NCBI RefSeq assembly: GCF_021173675.1
Contig: NZ_JAIHON010000001.1
Span: forward strand, 496,001 to 560,000
Length of the DNA: 64,000 nt
Source of the DNA: Streptomyces lincolnensis
GTDB taxonomy: Bacteria > Actinomycetota > Actinomycetes > Streptomycetales > Streptomycetaceae
Reading direction: 5' to 3'
Under the pieces are notes generated by a model, which saw only the letters and a list, made by a program, of their open reading frames with translations, did no database searches and was not told the origin of the DNA. The position numbers and the translations under genes were made by a program. Below, piece after piece: positions 15,991 to 24,575 of the stretch. Within the stretch, counting starts at the first letter, position 1. Every line of letters starts with the position of its first letter.

Positions 15991-16797
15991 TCACCGCTTG
16001 CGTCCCACCCCGCAGTACGCGTCGACCCCCGCGGGAGCGGTCGTGTCGGAGTCGGGGCGCCACTCGGGAACGCGGACGACGCCGGGGTCCAGCAGGTCGA
16101 GGCCGTCGAAGAAGGCGGCGATCTCGGCGACGCTGCGTACGTAGTACGGGACGGCGCCGCTCTTGTTGTAGGCCTCCGACGCGGCGATCATGCCCTCGCT
16201 GGTGGCGGTGCTGTCGCTGATGACCAGGTAGCTGCCCGAGGGCAGTCCGGCCATGAGGCGGGAGACCAGGTCGCGGGCCTGCGCGTGGTCGGCCACGTGG
16301 CCGAGGGTGTTGAGGATCATCAGGGCGACCGGACGGGACAGGTCCAGGGTGCCGGCGGCGGCCTCCAGGACGGCCTCGGGCTCGTACAGGTCGGCGTCCA
16401 GGTAGGCGGTACGACCCTCGCGGCTGCTGGTGAGCAGGGCGTGCGCGTGGGCGAGGACGACGGGGTCGTTGTCGACGTAGACGATGCGGGCGTCCGGTGC
16501 GACGCGCTGGGCGACCTCGTGGGTGTTGTCGGCGGTGGGCAGGCCGGTGCCGACGTCCAGGAACTGCCGTACGCCCTGCTCACCCGCGAGGTGGCGGACG
16601 GCGCGGCCCAGGAAGTGGCGGCTGGTGAGCGCCACGTCGACGAGGCCGGGGAAGATCTCCTTGATCTCGTCCCCGATCCGCTGGTCGACCTCGTAGTGGT
16701 CCTTGCCGCCGACGAAGTAGTTCCAGAAGCGGGCCGAGTGCGGCTTGGAGGTGTCGATGCGGGCATCCGCCCGGGCAGCGGCGGTGGGGTCGGACAC
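15991..16797 (-). CDS. SAM-dependent methyltransferase of the DUF574 (Methyltransf_19) type
   Basis: A 268-residue protein. GTG 16797 has AGGAGGA about 6 bases upstream; the frame is open to 16884 but without a site. Family hallmarks: the N-terminal HSARFWNYFVGGKDHYEVD, SAM-binding FLDVGTGLPTADNTHEVAQ, VYVDNDPVVLAHAHALL and a C-terminal GLDLLDPGVV/W region. This family is highly multiplied in Streptomyces; its substrates are mostly unknown. It is divergent to the NCS1 permease with a 213-base promoter region between. Confidence 0.9.
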   Translation of the reverse strand: MSDPTAAARADARIDTSKPHSARFWNYFVGGKDHYEVDQRIGDEIKEIFPGLVDVALTSRHFLGRAVRHLAGEQGVRQFLDVGTGLPTADNTHEVAQRVAPDARIVYVDNDPVVLAHAHALLTSSREGRTAYLDADLYEPEAVLEAAAGTLDLSRPVALMILNTLGHVADHAQARDLVSRLMAGLPSGSYLVISDSTATSEGMIAASEAYNKSGAVPYYVRSVAEIAAFFDGLDLLDPGVVRVPEWRPDSDTTAPAGVDAYCGVGRKR

Positions 16798-16914
16798 GGC
16801 AGGTCCTCCTGCGGGTCGGCGTCGGTGATCAGGCACCAACGTAGGTGAACCTCCGGTGCGCACAGGCGGGTTCGGCCCACACACCCCTCACACACCGTGG
16901 AGTTTTGGCCAACC

Positions 16915-16956
16915 CTTTCACCGCCCCCCTTCACCCTCTTCACGTGCGGAAACGTG
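16915..16956. promoter_or_regulatory. Palindromes in the methyltransferase/permease divergent region
   Basis: TTGGCCAA (16915-16922) and CACGT-6-ACGTG (16941-16956) are both perfect inverted repeats lying 55-100 bases upstream of the permease ATG. They are candidate operators; no regulator can be assigned from sequence. Confidence 0.35.
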
Positions 16957-17010
16957 TCGTTCATTGAGTACGCCACCCGAGGTAACAAGCGGTTTCTAAC
17001 GTCTCCCCCC

Positions 17011-18693
17011 ATGGATTCTGGGTTGTATACACAGTCGGACACGGCCGAGGCGCGGCCCGGCGCGATCGCGCCGGGGAAGACGGACCAGGCGGTGAAGGAG
17101 ACCCTGGAGGACTACACCCTCCGCTTCGCGCCCCGCAGCTACCGGCGCTGGACGCCGATGGTGGTGGCGACGACCGCCCTCGGCGGCATCGCCTACATGG
17201 CCGACTTCTCCATCGGCGCGGGCATCGGCCTGGCCCACGGCACCGGCAACGCCCTCGTGGCGATCGCCGTCGCCGCGGTGGTCATCTTCGTCACCGGCTT
17301 CCCGCTGGCGTACTACGGAGCCCGCTACAACATCGACCTGGATCTGATCACCCGCGGCTCCGGGTTCGGCTACTACGGCTCGGTCCTCACCAGCGTCATC
17401 TTCGCCAGCTTCACCTTCATCTTCTTCGCCCTCGAAGGCTCGATCATGGCCCAGGGCCTCAAACTGGGCCTCGGGCTGCCGCTGTGGCTGGGCTATCTGG
17501 TCTCCACGCTGATGGTGATCCCGCTGGTGATCTACGGCATGAAGGCGCTCAGCAAGCTCCAGGTGTGGACCACCCCGGTCTGGCTCGTCCTGATGGTCGC
17601 CCCGCTGGTCTACCTGATCGCCACCGACCCCGGCACGGTCGGCCGCTTCCTCTCCTACGCGGGCACCGACGGCGAGGGCGGCGTCAACACCGCCTCCGTG
17701 CTGCTGGGGGCCGGCGTCTGCCTGTCCCTCATCGCCCAGATCGGCGAGCAGATCGACTACCTGCGCTTCATGCCGCCCAAGACCGAGGCGAACAAGCGCA
17801 GTTGGTGGACCGCGGTCGCCATGGCCGGTCCCGGCTGGGTGGTCCTGGGCGCGCTCAAGCAGGCCATCGGGGTCTTCCTCGCCGTCTACATCCTGGCCGA
17901 GGTCGGTCCGACGGCGGCGCCCGAGCCGATCCAGCAGTTCCGCGGCGCCTTCGACGCGATGATGCCGTCCTGGCTGGTGATCCCGCTGGCCGTGGCGCTC
18001 GTCGTGATCAGCCAGATCAAGATCAACGTCACCAACGCGTACTCCGGTTCGCTGGCATGGACCAACTCCTTCACCCGCGTCACCCGGCACTACCCCGGCC
18101 GGATGGTCTTCGTCCTGGTCAACCTGGGCTTCGCGCTCGCGCTGATGGAGGCGGACATGTTCAGCTTCCTCAACAGCATCCTGGGCTTCTACTCGAACTG
18201 CGCCATCGCCTGGGTCGTCACCGTCGCCACCGACATAGGCGTCAACAAGTACCTGCTGAAGATCTCCCCGCTCCGGCCGGAGTTCCGCCGGGGCATGCTG
18301 CACGCCGTCAACCCGGTCGGCGTCGTCGCCTTCGTCGCCGCCTCCGCGCTGTCCATCGCCATGTACTTCCACGCCCTCGGCGACACCCTCCAGCCGTACT
18401 CCCCCGTCGCCGCCGCCGTCATCGCCTTCGTCCTCACCCCGCTGATGGCCGTCGTCACCAAGGGCAGGTACTACCTGCGCCGCACCGACGACGGCATCGA
18501 CGAACCGCTCCTGGACACCGACGGCAACCCCAGCGCCACGACGTACGACTGCCATGTCTGCCACCGCCCCTACGAGCGCCCCGACCTGGCCGCCTGCCGT
18601 ACGCACGACGCGGTCGTCTGCTCCCTGTGCCTGAGCACCGACAAGGCCGGCGACCACGTGCTGCCGGCGACGGCCGTTCAGCCGGTGCGGTAG
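17011..18693 (+). CDS. NCS1-family purine/cytosine-type permease with C-terminal zinc-binding-like tail
   Basis: A 560-residue protein from ATG 17011; an in-frame ATG at 16897 would overlap the promoter palindromes. About twelve TM helices; the N-terminal FAPRSYRRWTPMVVATTALGG and central GEQIDYLRFMPP match nucleobase cation symporters. Unlike typical members it ends with ~60 cytoplasmic residues containing CHVC, then C-x2-H (CRTH) 11 residues later, then CSLC: six potential zinc ligands in C2-CH-C2 order. Expected role: uptake of a nucleobase, hydantoin, thiamine precursor or related ring compound. It is convergent with the LysR gene, whose stop it overlaps by 16 bases. Confidence 0.88.
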   Translation: MDSGLYTQSDTAEARPGAIAPGKTDQAVKETLEDYTLRFAPRSYRRWTPMVVATTALGGIAYMADFSIGAGIGLAHGTGNALVAIAVAAVVIFVTGFPLAYYGARYNIDLDLITRGSGFGYYGSVLTSVIFASFTFIFFALEGSIMAQGLKLGLGLPLWLGYLVSTLMVIPLVIYGMKALSKLQVWTTPVWLVLMVAPLVYLIATDPGTVGRFLSYAGTDGEGGVNTASVLLGAGVCLSLIAQIGEQIDYLRFMPPKTEANKRSWWTAVAMAGPGWVVLGALKQAIGVFLAVYILAEVGPTAAPEPIQQFRGAFDAMMPSWLVIPLAVALVVISQIKINVTNAYSGSLAWTNSFTRVTRHYPGRMVFVLVNLGFALALMEADMFSFLNSILGFYSNCAIAWVVTVATDIGVNKYLLKISPLRPEFRRGMLHAVNPVGVVAFVAASALSIAMYFHALGDTLQPYSPVAAAVIAFVLTPLMAVVTKGRYYLRRTDDGIDEPLLDTDGNPSATTYDCHVCHRPYERPDLAACRTHDAVVCSLCLSTDKAGDHVLPATAVQPVR

Positions 18694-19536
18694 AGGGCCG
18701 TGAGCAGTTCCACGACGGCCTGGGTGGCGGGATGGGCCTCGTCGCGCCACCAGGCCAGGCGCACGGCGATCGGCTCGGCGTCGCGGACCGGACGGTAGAC
18801 GATGCCGCGGCGCGGGTACTGGTCGGCGGTCGACTCCGCGGTCACGCCGACGTACCGGCCGGTGGAGATGAGCGTGAGCCAGTCGTCCACGTCGTGGGTC
18901 TCCTCGGTCCGCGGACGGGCGTCCGCCTCCCACAGCTCGGGGGTCGTGGTGCCGGTCCGGCGGTCGATCAGGAGGGTGCGCCCGGCGAGGTCGGCGAGCC
19001 GCACCGAACGGCGCCGGGCCAGGGGGTCGTCGGCGGCCAGGGCGCACAACCGCCGTTCCAGGCCGACGATGACGGAGTCGAACCCGCGGGCCCTCGGGCG
19101 GCCTGCGCAGCACGGCCAGATCGCAGCCGCCCTCCGCGAGACCGGCGGTGGCGGAGTTGACCCGGACGAGATGCAGGTCGGTACCGGGATGCGCCTGGGC
19201 CCAGCGGCGCTGGAACGCCGAGGTGTGCCGGCCGAGCGCCGACCAGGCGTAGCCGATCCGCAGCCGGGTGTGGCCCGAGGTGGCCTCCAGGACCAGGTCG
19301 TCCACCTCACCGAGCACCCGCCGGGCCTGCGTCACCACCCGCTGCCCGGTCGCGGTGGGCGTCACCTCCCGTGAGGTGCGGCGCAACAGCCGTACGCCGA
19401 GGGCCCGTTCGAGCGAGGCCAGGGTGCGGGACACGGCCGCCTGGGAGACCCCGAGCGCGATGGCCGCGTCGGTGAAGGTGCCCTCGTCGGCGATCGCGAC
19501 GAGACAGCGCAGCTGTTTGAGCTCCACGTCATGCAT
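18678..19536 (-). pseudogene. LysR-family regulator with a frameshift
   Basis: ATG 19536 opens a normal LysR HTH (LKQLRCLVAIADEGTFTDAA, GVSQAAVSRTLASLERALG) and continues to GGCDLAVLRRPPE near 19100. From there the family match jumps to another frame (RGFDSVIVGLERRLCALAAD onward), which runs to the stop at 18678. The total of 859 bases is one more than a multiple of three, so one extra base lies near 19088-19105, in a run of C/G. Apart from this, all parts of a ~286-residue LysR are present. Either a recent inactivating mutation or a sequencing error. It is divergent to the EamA exporter and overlaps the NCS1 permease 3' end. Confidence 0.85.
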
Positions 19537-19560
19537 GCGCACAGCGTATGGATGGAACGG

Positions 19561-19581
19561 CGTACGCATTTTGCGCATACG
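19561..19581. promoter_or_regulatory. LysR-type operator candidate
   Basis: An imperfect inverted repeat (CGTACGCA, five bases, CGCATACG; 6 of 8 positions paired) containing the T-N11-A pattern sits between the LysR and EamA starts, with another GCGTATG half-site about 20 bases away. This is the standard position for LysR control of a divergent transporter. Confidence 0.5.
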
Positions 19582-19604
19582 AGGGGACGCCACACGATCG
19601 GCGT

Positions 19605-20588
19605 ATGTCTGCCGCGCCCTTCTCCGCAGCCGCGCACTCCTCGACAGCCGCGCACTCCTCCACGGCCGTGTCTCTCCCCGCGGCCGCGTCGCCGCCCACC
19701 GTCGCCGACCCCTGCACGGCCGCTCCCCCGCCCGGCGCCGACCCGGCGGCACCCGCCCGTGGGCGTCTCGCCGGTGTCGTCACCATGGTCGCCAGCGGGC
19801 TGTCCAACCAGACGGGGGCCGCGCTCGGCTCCCTCGCCTTTCCCGTCCTCGGCCCGGTCGGGGTCGTGGCGATCCGTCAGTACGTCGCCGCGCTCGCCCT
19901 GTTGGCGGTGGGCCGGCCCCGGCTGCGGTCCTTCACCCGGCGGCAGTGGTGGCCGGTGCTGCTGCTCGGCCTGGTCTTCGGGGCGATGAACCTGTCCCTG
20001 TACAGCGCCGTCGACCGCGTCGGCCTCGGGCTCGCGGTGACCCTGGAGTTCCTCGGCCCGCTCACCGTCGCCCTCGCCGCCACGCGCCGCCGCGTGGACC
20101 TGTGCTGCGCGTCGGTCGCGGCCGTGGGTGTGGTGACGCTGCTGCGTCCGCGCCCCTCGGCCGACTACCTCGGGATGGGCCTGGGGCTGCTGGCCGCCGC
20201 CTGCTGGGCGTCGTACATCCTGCTCAACCGCACGGTCGGCCGGCGGGTGCCCGGCGCCCAGGGCTCCGCCGCGGCCGCCGCGTTCTCCGCGTTGATGTTC
20301 CTGCCGGTCGGCGCGGTGCTCGTGCTGCGCGAGCCGCCGACCGCGGTGGCCGTGGGGTACGCGGTGGCGGCCGGCGTGCTGTCCTCGGCGGTGCCGTATC
20401 TGGCGGACCTGTTCACCCTGCGCCGGGTACCGGCCCAGGCCTTCGGACTGTTCATGAGCGTCAACCCGGTCCTCGCCGCCGTCGTGGGGTGGGTCGGCCT
20501 CGGCCAGGACCTGGACTGGACGGAGTGGGCGAGCATCGGCGCGATCGTCACCGCGAACACGCTGAGCATCGCCGTGCGCCGGACATGA
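19605..20588 (+). CDS. EamA/DMT-family transporter
   Basis: A 327-residue membrane protein with ten predicted TM helices in two EamA repeats (QTGAALGSLAFPVLGP to LLRPRP, and LGMGLGLLAAACWASYILLNR to the end). The ATG at 19605 (MSAAPFS) is chosen because it follows the operator; an upstream in-frame ATG at 19548 lies within it. The N-terminal tail contains an 18-bp DNA repeat giving AAHSST twice. RhtA-like amino-acid or metabolite exporters have this form. Divergent LysR (frameshifted) is the probable regulator. Confidence 0.9.
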   Translation: MSAAPFSAAAHSSTAAHSSTAVSLPAAASPPTVADPCTAAPPPGADPAAPARGRLAGVVTMVASGLSNQTGAALGSLAFPVLGPVGVVAIRQYVAALALLAVGRPRLRSFTRRQWWPVLLLGLVFGAMNLSLYSAVDRVGLGLAVTLEFLGPLTVALAATRRRVDLCCASVAAVGVVTLLRPRPSADYLGMGLGLLAAACWASYILLNRTVGRRVPGAQGSAAAAAFSALMFLPVGAVLVLREPPTAVAVGYAVAAGVLSSAVPYLADLFTLRRVPAQAFGLFMSVNPVLAAVVGWVGLGQDLDWTEWASIGAIVTANTLSIAVRRT

Positions 20589-20703
20589 CACGGCCACCCC
20601 GCCCTGCCCCTGCCCCACGCCGCCCGGCCCCACACCGTCCCGACCCCGCCGCCAACGACCCCACCCCCACCACCCCCCGCCGTCCCGCCCCGACGCGACA
20701 GCC

Positions 20704-20985
20704 CTACGACTCCCTGCCCCCCGGCGTCCCGACGGGCGCCCGCCCCGGCTCCCCCGCCGCCGGACGGTCGTGCCCGGCGCGTGCGAGCGGGAGGAGCAGC
20801 AGGGCGGCGGCGAGGGGCGCGGCGGCCGTCACCGCGCCGGAGATGTGCAGTCCGCGGACGAAGCCGTCCGAGAAGCGCGCGGTGCCGGGCACGGTACCGG
20901 CCTGGGTGGCGACGACGAGGCCGAGGACGGCGACACCGAGCGCGGTGCCCACCTGCCGGTGCTGATCGCCGCGGCGCCAGCGAGG
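20704..20985 (-). pseudogene. C-terminal fragment of a DHA2-type MFS drug exporter
   Basis: Minus strand: RQVGTALGVAVLGLVVATQAG, then FSDGFVRGLHISGAVTAAAP and LAAALLLLPLARAG form the last two TM helices and tail of a 14-TM multidrug MFS protein; the frame closes at 20704. The preceding eleven or twelve helices are missing. Similarity stops abruptly near 20985, where a MerR fragment on the other strand begins. Clear deletion scar. Confidence 0.75.
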
Positions 20986-21152
20986 CGGTGGGCGCGCGGG
21001 TCGCCGAGTGCGAGGCGCAGCTGGCCCGGCTGACCGCCGCCCGCGGCTATCTGGCCCATCTGCTGTCCTGCCCCAGCGAGCACCCCACCGACGAGTGCCC
21101 GTACCTGGCCGAGGAGATCGACGAGTATCTCGCCCGCATGAAGCGCGTGTGA
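20970..21152 (+). pseudogene. C-terminal fragment of a MerR-family regulator
   Basis: About 55 codons ending at TGA 21150-21152: VGARVAECEAQLARLTAARG, then YLAHLLSCPSEHP and DECPYLAEEIDEYLARMKRV. This is the dimerisation coiled coil and effector tail of a MerR regulator; the DNA-binding N-terminus is gone. It abuts the MFS fragment, and MerR regulators commonly sit next to the drug exporter they control, so one deletion probably removed both 5' halves. Confidence 0.7.
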
Positions 21153-21202
21153 CGGAACCGTTGACGGGGGCATGCCCTCCACTTATCTTCTGACCGAATT
21201 CA

Positions 21203-21226
21203 CGAACCACGTTCGGTATCACGAAC
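21203..21226 (+). promoter_or_regulatory. Operator candidate upstream of the arabinofuranosidase
   Basis: CGAAC-3-GTTCG (21203-21215) is a perfect inverted repeat, followed after six bases by another ACGAAC half-site (21221-21226). It is about 100 bases upstream of the chosen start, in a relatively AT-rich region that should contain the promoter. Confidence 0.5.
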
Positions 21227-21325
21227 AAAGTGGGTCGAGTGCTGCGCCGCCGACGGGCCCGACCCGAGCCGTCCCTTCTGACGACCCCTCCCCTGAGCCG
21301 TCCCTGTCCGATCTGGAGAACTCCT

Positions 21326-22774
21326 TTGAGACGCACCGCAGTTCGCCTGCTCCTGGCCGCGCTGGTCGCGCTCGCCGCGTGTCTGGTCGGCCCGGGACCC
21401 GCCGCCCACGCCGCCGCGCCCGCCTCTCCGGCGGTGACCTACACCAACCCGATCGCGGAGAAGCGGGCCGACCCGCACATCGTCAAGCACACCGACGGCT
21501 ACTACTACTTCACCGCCACCGTCCCCGAGTACGACCGGATCGTGCTGCGCCGGGCCACGACCATCCAGGGCCTGTCGACGGCTCCGGAGACGACGATCTG
21601 GACCAAGCACACCAGCGGTGTGATGGGCGCGCACATCTGGGCACCGGAGATCCACTTCATCGACGGCAAGTGGTACGTCTACTTCGCCGCCGGGGCCACC
21701 AACGACATCTGGGCGATCCGGATGTACGTCCTGGAGGGCACCGGCGCCAACCCGCTCACGGCCACCTGGACGGAGAAGGGGCAGATCAGGACCCAGTGGG
21801 AGAGCTTCTCGCTGGACGCCACGACCTTCGTCGTGAACGGCGTGCGCTATCTGTCCTGGGCCCAGCGCGACCCGTCCGTGAACAACAACACGGACGTCTA
21901 CCTCGCGAGGATGGCCAACCCCTGGACGATCACCGGGACGCCCGTGTTGCTGTCGCGGCCCACCTACTCCTGGGAGACGGTCGGGTACAAGGTCAACGAG
22001 GGCCCAGCGGTGATCCAGCGCAACGGCAAGGTCTTCATGACGTACTCCGCCAGCGCGACCGACAGCAACTACTGCCTCGGCCTGCTGTCCGCCTCCGCGA
22101 GCGCCGACCTGCTCAACGCGGCGAACTGGACGAAGAGTTCGACCCCCGTCTTCACCAGCAACACGTCGACCGGGCAGTACGGTCCGGGCCACAACTCCTT
22201 CACCGTCTCCGAGGACGGAAAGTCGGACGTCCTCGTCTACCACGACCGCAACTACAAGGACATCAGCGGCGATCCGCTGAACGACCCCAACCGCCGCACC
22301 CGCGTCCAGAAGCTGTACTGGAAGGCCGACGGCACCCCCGACCTCGGCATCCCGGTGGCCGACGGGGTCACCCCGCAGCGCCTGTCGTCGTACAACTTCC
22401 CGACCCGTTTCGTGCGCCACTGGGAGTACCGGGCCCGCGTCGACGCGAACGTCTCGCCGCTCGCCGACTCGCAGTTCCGGGTCGTGCCCGGGCTGTCCGG
22501 CAACGGCACGGTGTCCCTGGAGTCCGCCAACTTCCCCGGCTACTACCTGCGGCACGTCGACTTCGAGCTGCGGGTGGTGAGGAACGACGGCTCGGCACAG
22601 TTCGCCGCCGACGCGAGCTTCTTCAGGCGGGCGGGCCTGGCGGACTCCGCGGGCGTCTCCTACGAGTCGTCCAACTATCCCGGCCGGTACGTCCGCCACT
22701 GGGAGTACCTGCTGTACGTACAGGCCCTGAGCACGGCCACGGACCGGGCGGACGCCACGTTCTACGCCGAGTGA
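21326..22774 (+). CDS. Secreted GH43 exo-alpha-L-arabinofuranosidase with CBM42 domain
   Basis: A 482-residue enzyme from TTG 21326, chosen for GGAGAA 8 bases upstream and the resulting compact signal peptide (RRTAVRLLLAALVALAACLV...AHAA). A GTG at 21230 in frame would give a 32-residue longer, unsuitable N-terminus. GH43 five-blade propeller: catalytic base Asp in KRADPHIV, pKa-tuning Asp in FSLDATTF, catalytic acid Glu in NEGPAVIQ. The last ~140 residues are an AbfB/CBM42 beta-trefoil, with repeats such as RFVRHWEYRARV, YYLRHVDFELRV and RYVRHWEYLLYV. The architecture matches Streptomyces avermitilis Araf43A. It removes arabinose from plant arabinans or arabinoxylans outside the cell. Single gene. 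Confidence 0.92.
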   Translation: MRRTAVRLLLAALVALAACLVGPGPAAHAAAPASPAVTYTNPIAEKRADPHIVKHTDGYYYFTATVPEYDRIVLRRATTIQGLSTAPETTIWTKHTSGVMGAHIWAPEIHFIDGKWYVYFAAGATNDIWAIRMYVLEGTGANPLTATWTEKGQIRTQWESFSLDATTFVVNGVRYLSWAQRDPSVNNNTDVYLARMANPWTITGTPVLLSRPTYSWETVGYKVNEGPAVIQRNGKVFMTYSASATDSNYCLGLLSASASADLLNAANWTKSSTPVFTSNTSTGQYGPGHNSFTVSEDGKSDVLVYHDRNYKDISGDPLNDPNRRTRVQKLYWKADGTPDLGIPVADGVTPQRLSSYNFPTRFVRHWEYRARVDANVSPLADSQFRVVPGLSGNGTVSLESANFPGYYLRHVDFELRVVRNDGSAQFAADASFFRRAGLADSAGVSYESSNYPGRYVRHWEYLLYVQALSTATDRADATFYAE

Positions 22775-23379
22775 CGCCCGCCCGCGCCCCCGGCGCCGCC
22801 GGCTCCGGTGTCGTAGGCCGTCTCGATCGGCCGCTCGTCGGCCAGGACGTGCCCCTGCGGCGGCCCCTTCAGCAGCGCGCGCACGGCGGTGAGGAGGTCC
22901 GGCGCCACATGGGCGGCGCGGGCCGTCTCCTCGGGCGGGGTCTCGGGCGTCGGTACGAGGATGCCGTGGGCGCCCGCCCGGTGCGCGGCCTCGACGTCCG
23001 CGCCGAGGGGGCCGACGACCACGCAGTCCGAGGGGGCCGTGCAGACGCGTCCGACGGCCCACAGGATCAGGCCCGGTTCCGGCGGGCGGCAGTGGCAGCC
23101 GTCGTCGGGGGCGTGGGGGCAGACGCCCCGCACGTCGAAGGGGCCGAGGAGTTCGTCGACCCGGCGGTCCACGTGCCGGACGTCGGCGTCCGTGAGCAGC
23201 CCGCGCGCGATGCCGGGCTGGCTGGTGACGAACCCGGTGCGGATCCCCCGTAGCCGCAGCATCCCGAGCGCCTCGCGGGCACCGGCGACGGGGCGGACCC
23301 GGTCGGGGTCGGCGTTGTCGGGGACGTTCTCCACGAGCGTGCCGTCACGGTCGAACAGCACCGTCCTCACCCCGCTCAT
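22762..23379 (-). CDS. HAD-IIIA family phosphatase (GmhB-like)
   Basis: A 205-residue protein from ATG 23379. Catalytic motif I VLFDRDGTLVENVPDN holds the nucleophile Asp and acid Asp; VTSQPG is motif II (S/T); the CPHAPDDGCHCRPPEPGL region carries the Cys/His zinc loop of D,D-heptose-1,7-bisphosphate 7-phosphatase and histidinol-phosphatase types; VVVGPLGADVEAAHRAG is the motif IV position, where the second Asp of the usual DD/GDxxxD is replaced in part. ATG overlaps the glycosyltransferase stop (ATGA), so both are translated together, suggesting sugar-phosphate processing for glycosylation. Stop overlaps the GH43 3' end by 13 bases (convergent). Confidence 0.85.
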   Translation of the reverse strand: MSGVRTVLFDRDGTLVENVPDNADPDRVRPVAGAREALGMLRLRGIRTGFVTSQPGIARGLLTDADVRHVDRRVDELLGPFDVRGVCPHAPDDGCHCRPPEPGLILWAVGRVCTAPSDCVVVGPLGADVEAAHRAGAHGILVPTPETPPEETARAAHVAPDLLTAVRALLKGPPQGHVLADERPIETAYDTGAGGAGGAGGRHSA

Positions 23380-24422
23380 ACGGCCACCTCCCGCCAGGCG
23401 GGGGCGTGCCGGTGCCGCCATCGTCCGCTCAGCCAGTGCCAGGTCGCCGTGGGCGGGATGAGCACGCTGGTGGCGAGCATGGTGGTCACCTCGTACCGGG
23501 TGCGGGGCCCGGCGGTGATGCGCTTCCGGGCGAACTCCCCGGTGGCGGCGGCCCAGCCGAGCGCGGCGGCCGTGGCGGCCCGCCGCCGGCCCGCGACCGC
23601 CAGGGCGCACGCGGCGGCACCCGCGGCCGTCGTCGCGAGGTGGGCGCGCAGCCGGCCGCGCGGGGCCACCGCCTTCTCCCACCAGCCGGGGCCGTGCAGA
23701 TGGCGCATGAGGGCGTCGTCGGCGGTGCCGCGCTGGGCCCGCAGCGACACCCAGCGGCCGGCGGGACGCACGGCGTGCCGGGTGGTGCGTCGCCCCTGGT
23801 GGATGCGCCAGCCGGCGTCGAGGACCCGCAGGGCGAGGTCGGTGTCCTCGCGCCAGGCCCGCCGGAAGCGTTCGTCGAAACCGCCGACCCGCTTCAGGAC
23901 CTCCGTGCGGTAGGCCATGTCGGCGGTGGTCCACCGGGCCCGCGCCCGGCCGGCCGTCTCGCGCTCCCAGTCGGTGAGGCGGCGCTCCCCGGGCAGCGGT
24001 ACGGCGATGACGCCCTGGACGCCCGCGGTGTCCGGGCCCGCCTCGGCCAGGTCCCCCACCACCTGCTCGCACCAGTGCGGGCCGACCTGGACGTCGTCGT
24101 CGAGGAAGACCACCCAGGGCGAGGCGGCCGTACGCAGGCCGGTGTTGCGCGCGGCGGCCGGCCCGTGTCCGCCGCCCCGGACCACCGTCGCGCGGTCGCG
24201 CAGCTCCCCGAGGACGCTCAGCGGATGCTCCAGCGGGCCCGGGTCGGGGTCGGGCCGGTCGTCGACGAGGACGATCTCCCGTGGGGCCGGTCCGGTCGCC
24301 GCCGCGAGTGCCGCCAGGCAGTCGGCGAGGGTGTCGCGCACGAGGGTCGGGACGACCACGGCGTAGGGCACGGATCCGGTGCCGCCGGTGACCGCGGCCC
24401 GACGCGGTGCGGGTCCGCTCAC
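23376..24422 (-). CDS. Glycosyltransferase family 2
   Basis: A 348-residue protein from GTG 24422 (MSGPAPRRAAVTGG), with GAGGAG about 7 bases upstream; the frame is open to 24539 but that start lacks a site. GT-A fold motifs: VVVPTLVRD, EIVLVDDRPDPD (nucleotide-sugar binding), GPAAARNTGLR and VVFLDDDVQVGP (DxD metal site), then KRVGGFDERFRRAWREDTDL (acceptor ED motif). The C-terminus has weakly hydrophobic helices, so it may sit at the membrane. Coupled by a 4-base overlap to the HAD phosphatase. Donor and acceptor are unknown. Confidence 0.88.
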   Translation of the reverse strand: MSGPAPRRAAVTGGTGSVPYAVVVPTLVRDTLADCLAALAAATGPAPREIVLVDDRPDPDPGPLEHPLSVLGELRDRATVVRGGGHGPAAARNTGLRTAASPWVVFLDDDVQVGPHWCEQVVGDLAEAGPDTAGVQGVIAVPLPGERRLTDWERETAGRARARWTTADMAYRTEVLKRVGGFDERFRRAWREDTDLALRVLDAGWRIHQGRRTTRHAVRPAGRWVSLRAQRGTADDALMRHLHGPGWWEKAVAPRGRLRAHLATTAAGAAACALAVAGRRRAATAAALGWAAATGEFARKRITAGPRTRYEVTTMLATSVLIPPTATWHWLSGRWRHRHAPAWREVAV

Positions 24423-24562
24423 GGGACTCTCCTCACTCTCGCCTTCACTTCCGTGCCGGATCGGGTAACCCTCCGGGGCGCGGGTACGCACACCGGCCCG
24501 CACCCGACTGGGCCAAGAGTGTGAGACGTATACGAACAAGCCGCTGAGCAGGCCGGATTCCC

Positions 24563-24575
24563 TACGATCGTTGTG
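24563..24575 (+). promoter_or_regulatory. -10 element for a leaderless SRPBCC transcript
   Basis: TACGAT at 24563-24568 ends six bases before GTG 24575, and no ribosome-binding site precedes that start. This fits transcription beginning at the start codon. No clear -35 box is visible. Confidence 0.4.

Noticed and set aside
16996..19752. A 918-codon minus-strand open frame
   Set aside because: Only its upstream part (19536 to about 19100) is the real LysR start; the rest runs antisense to the NCS1 permease and follows the frameshift.
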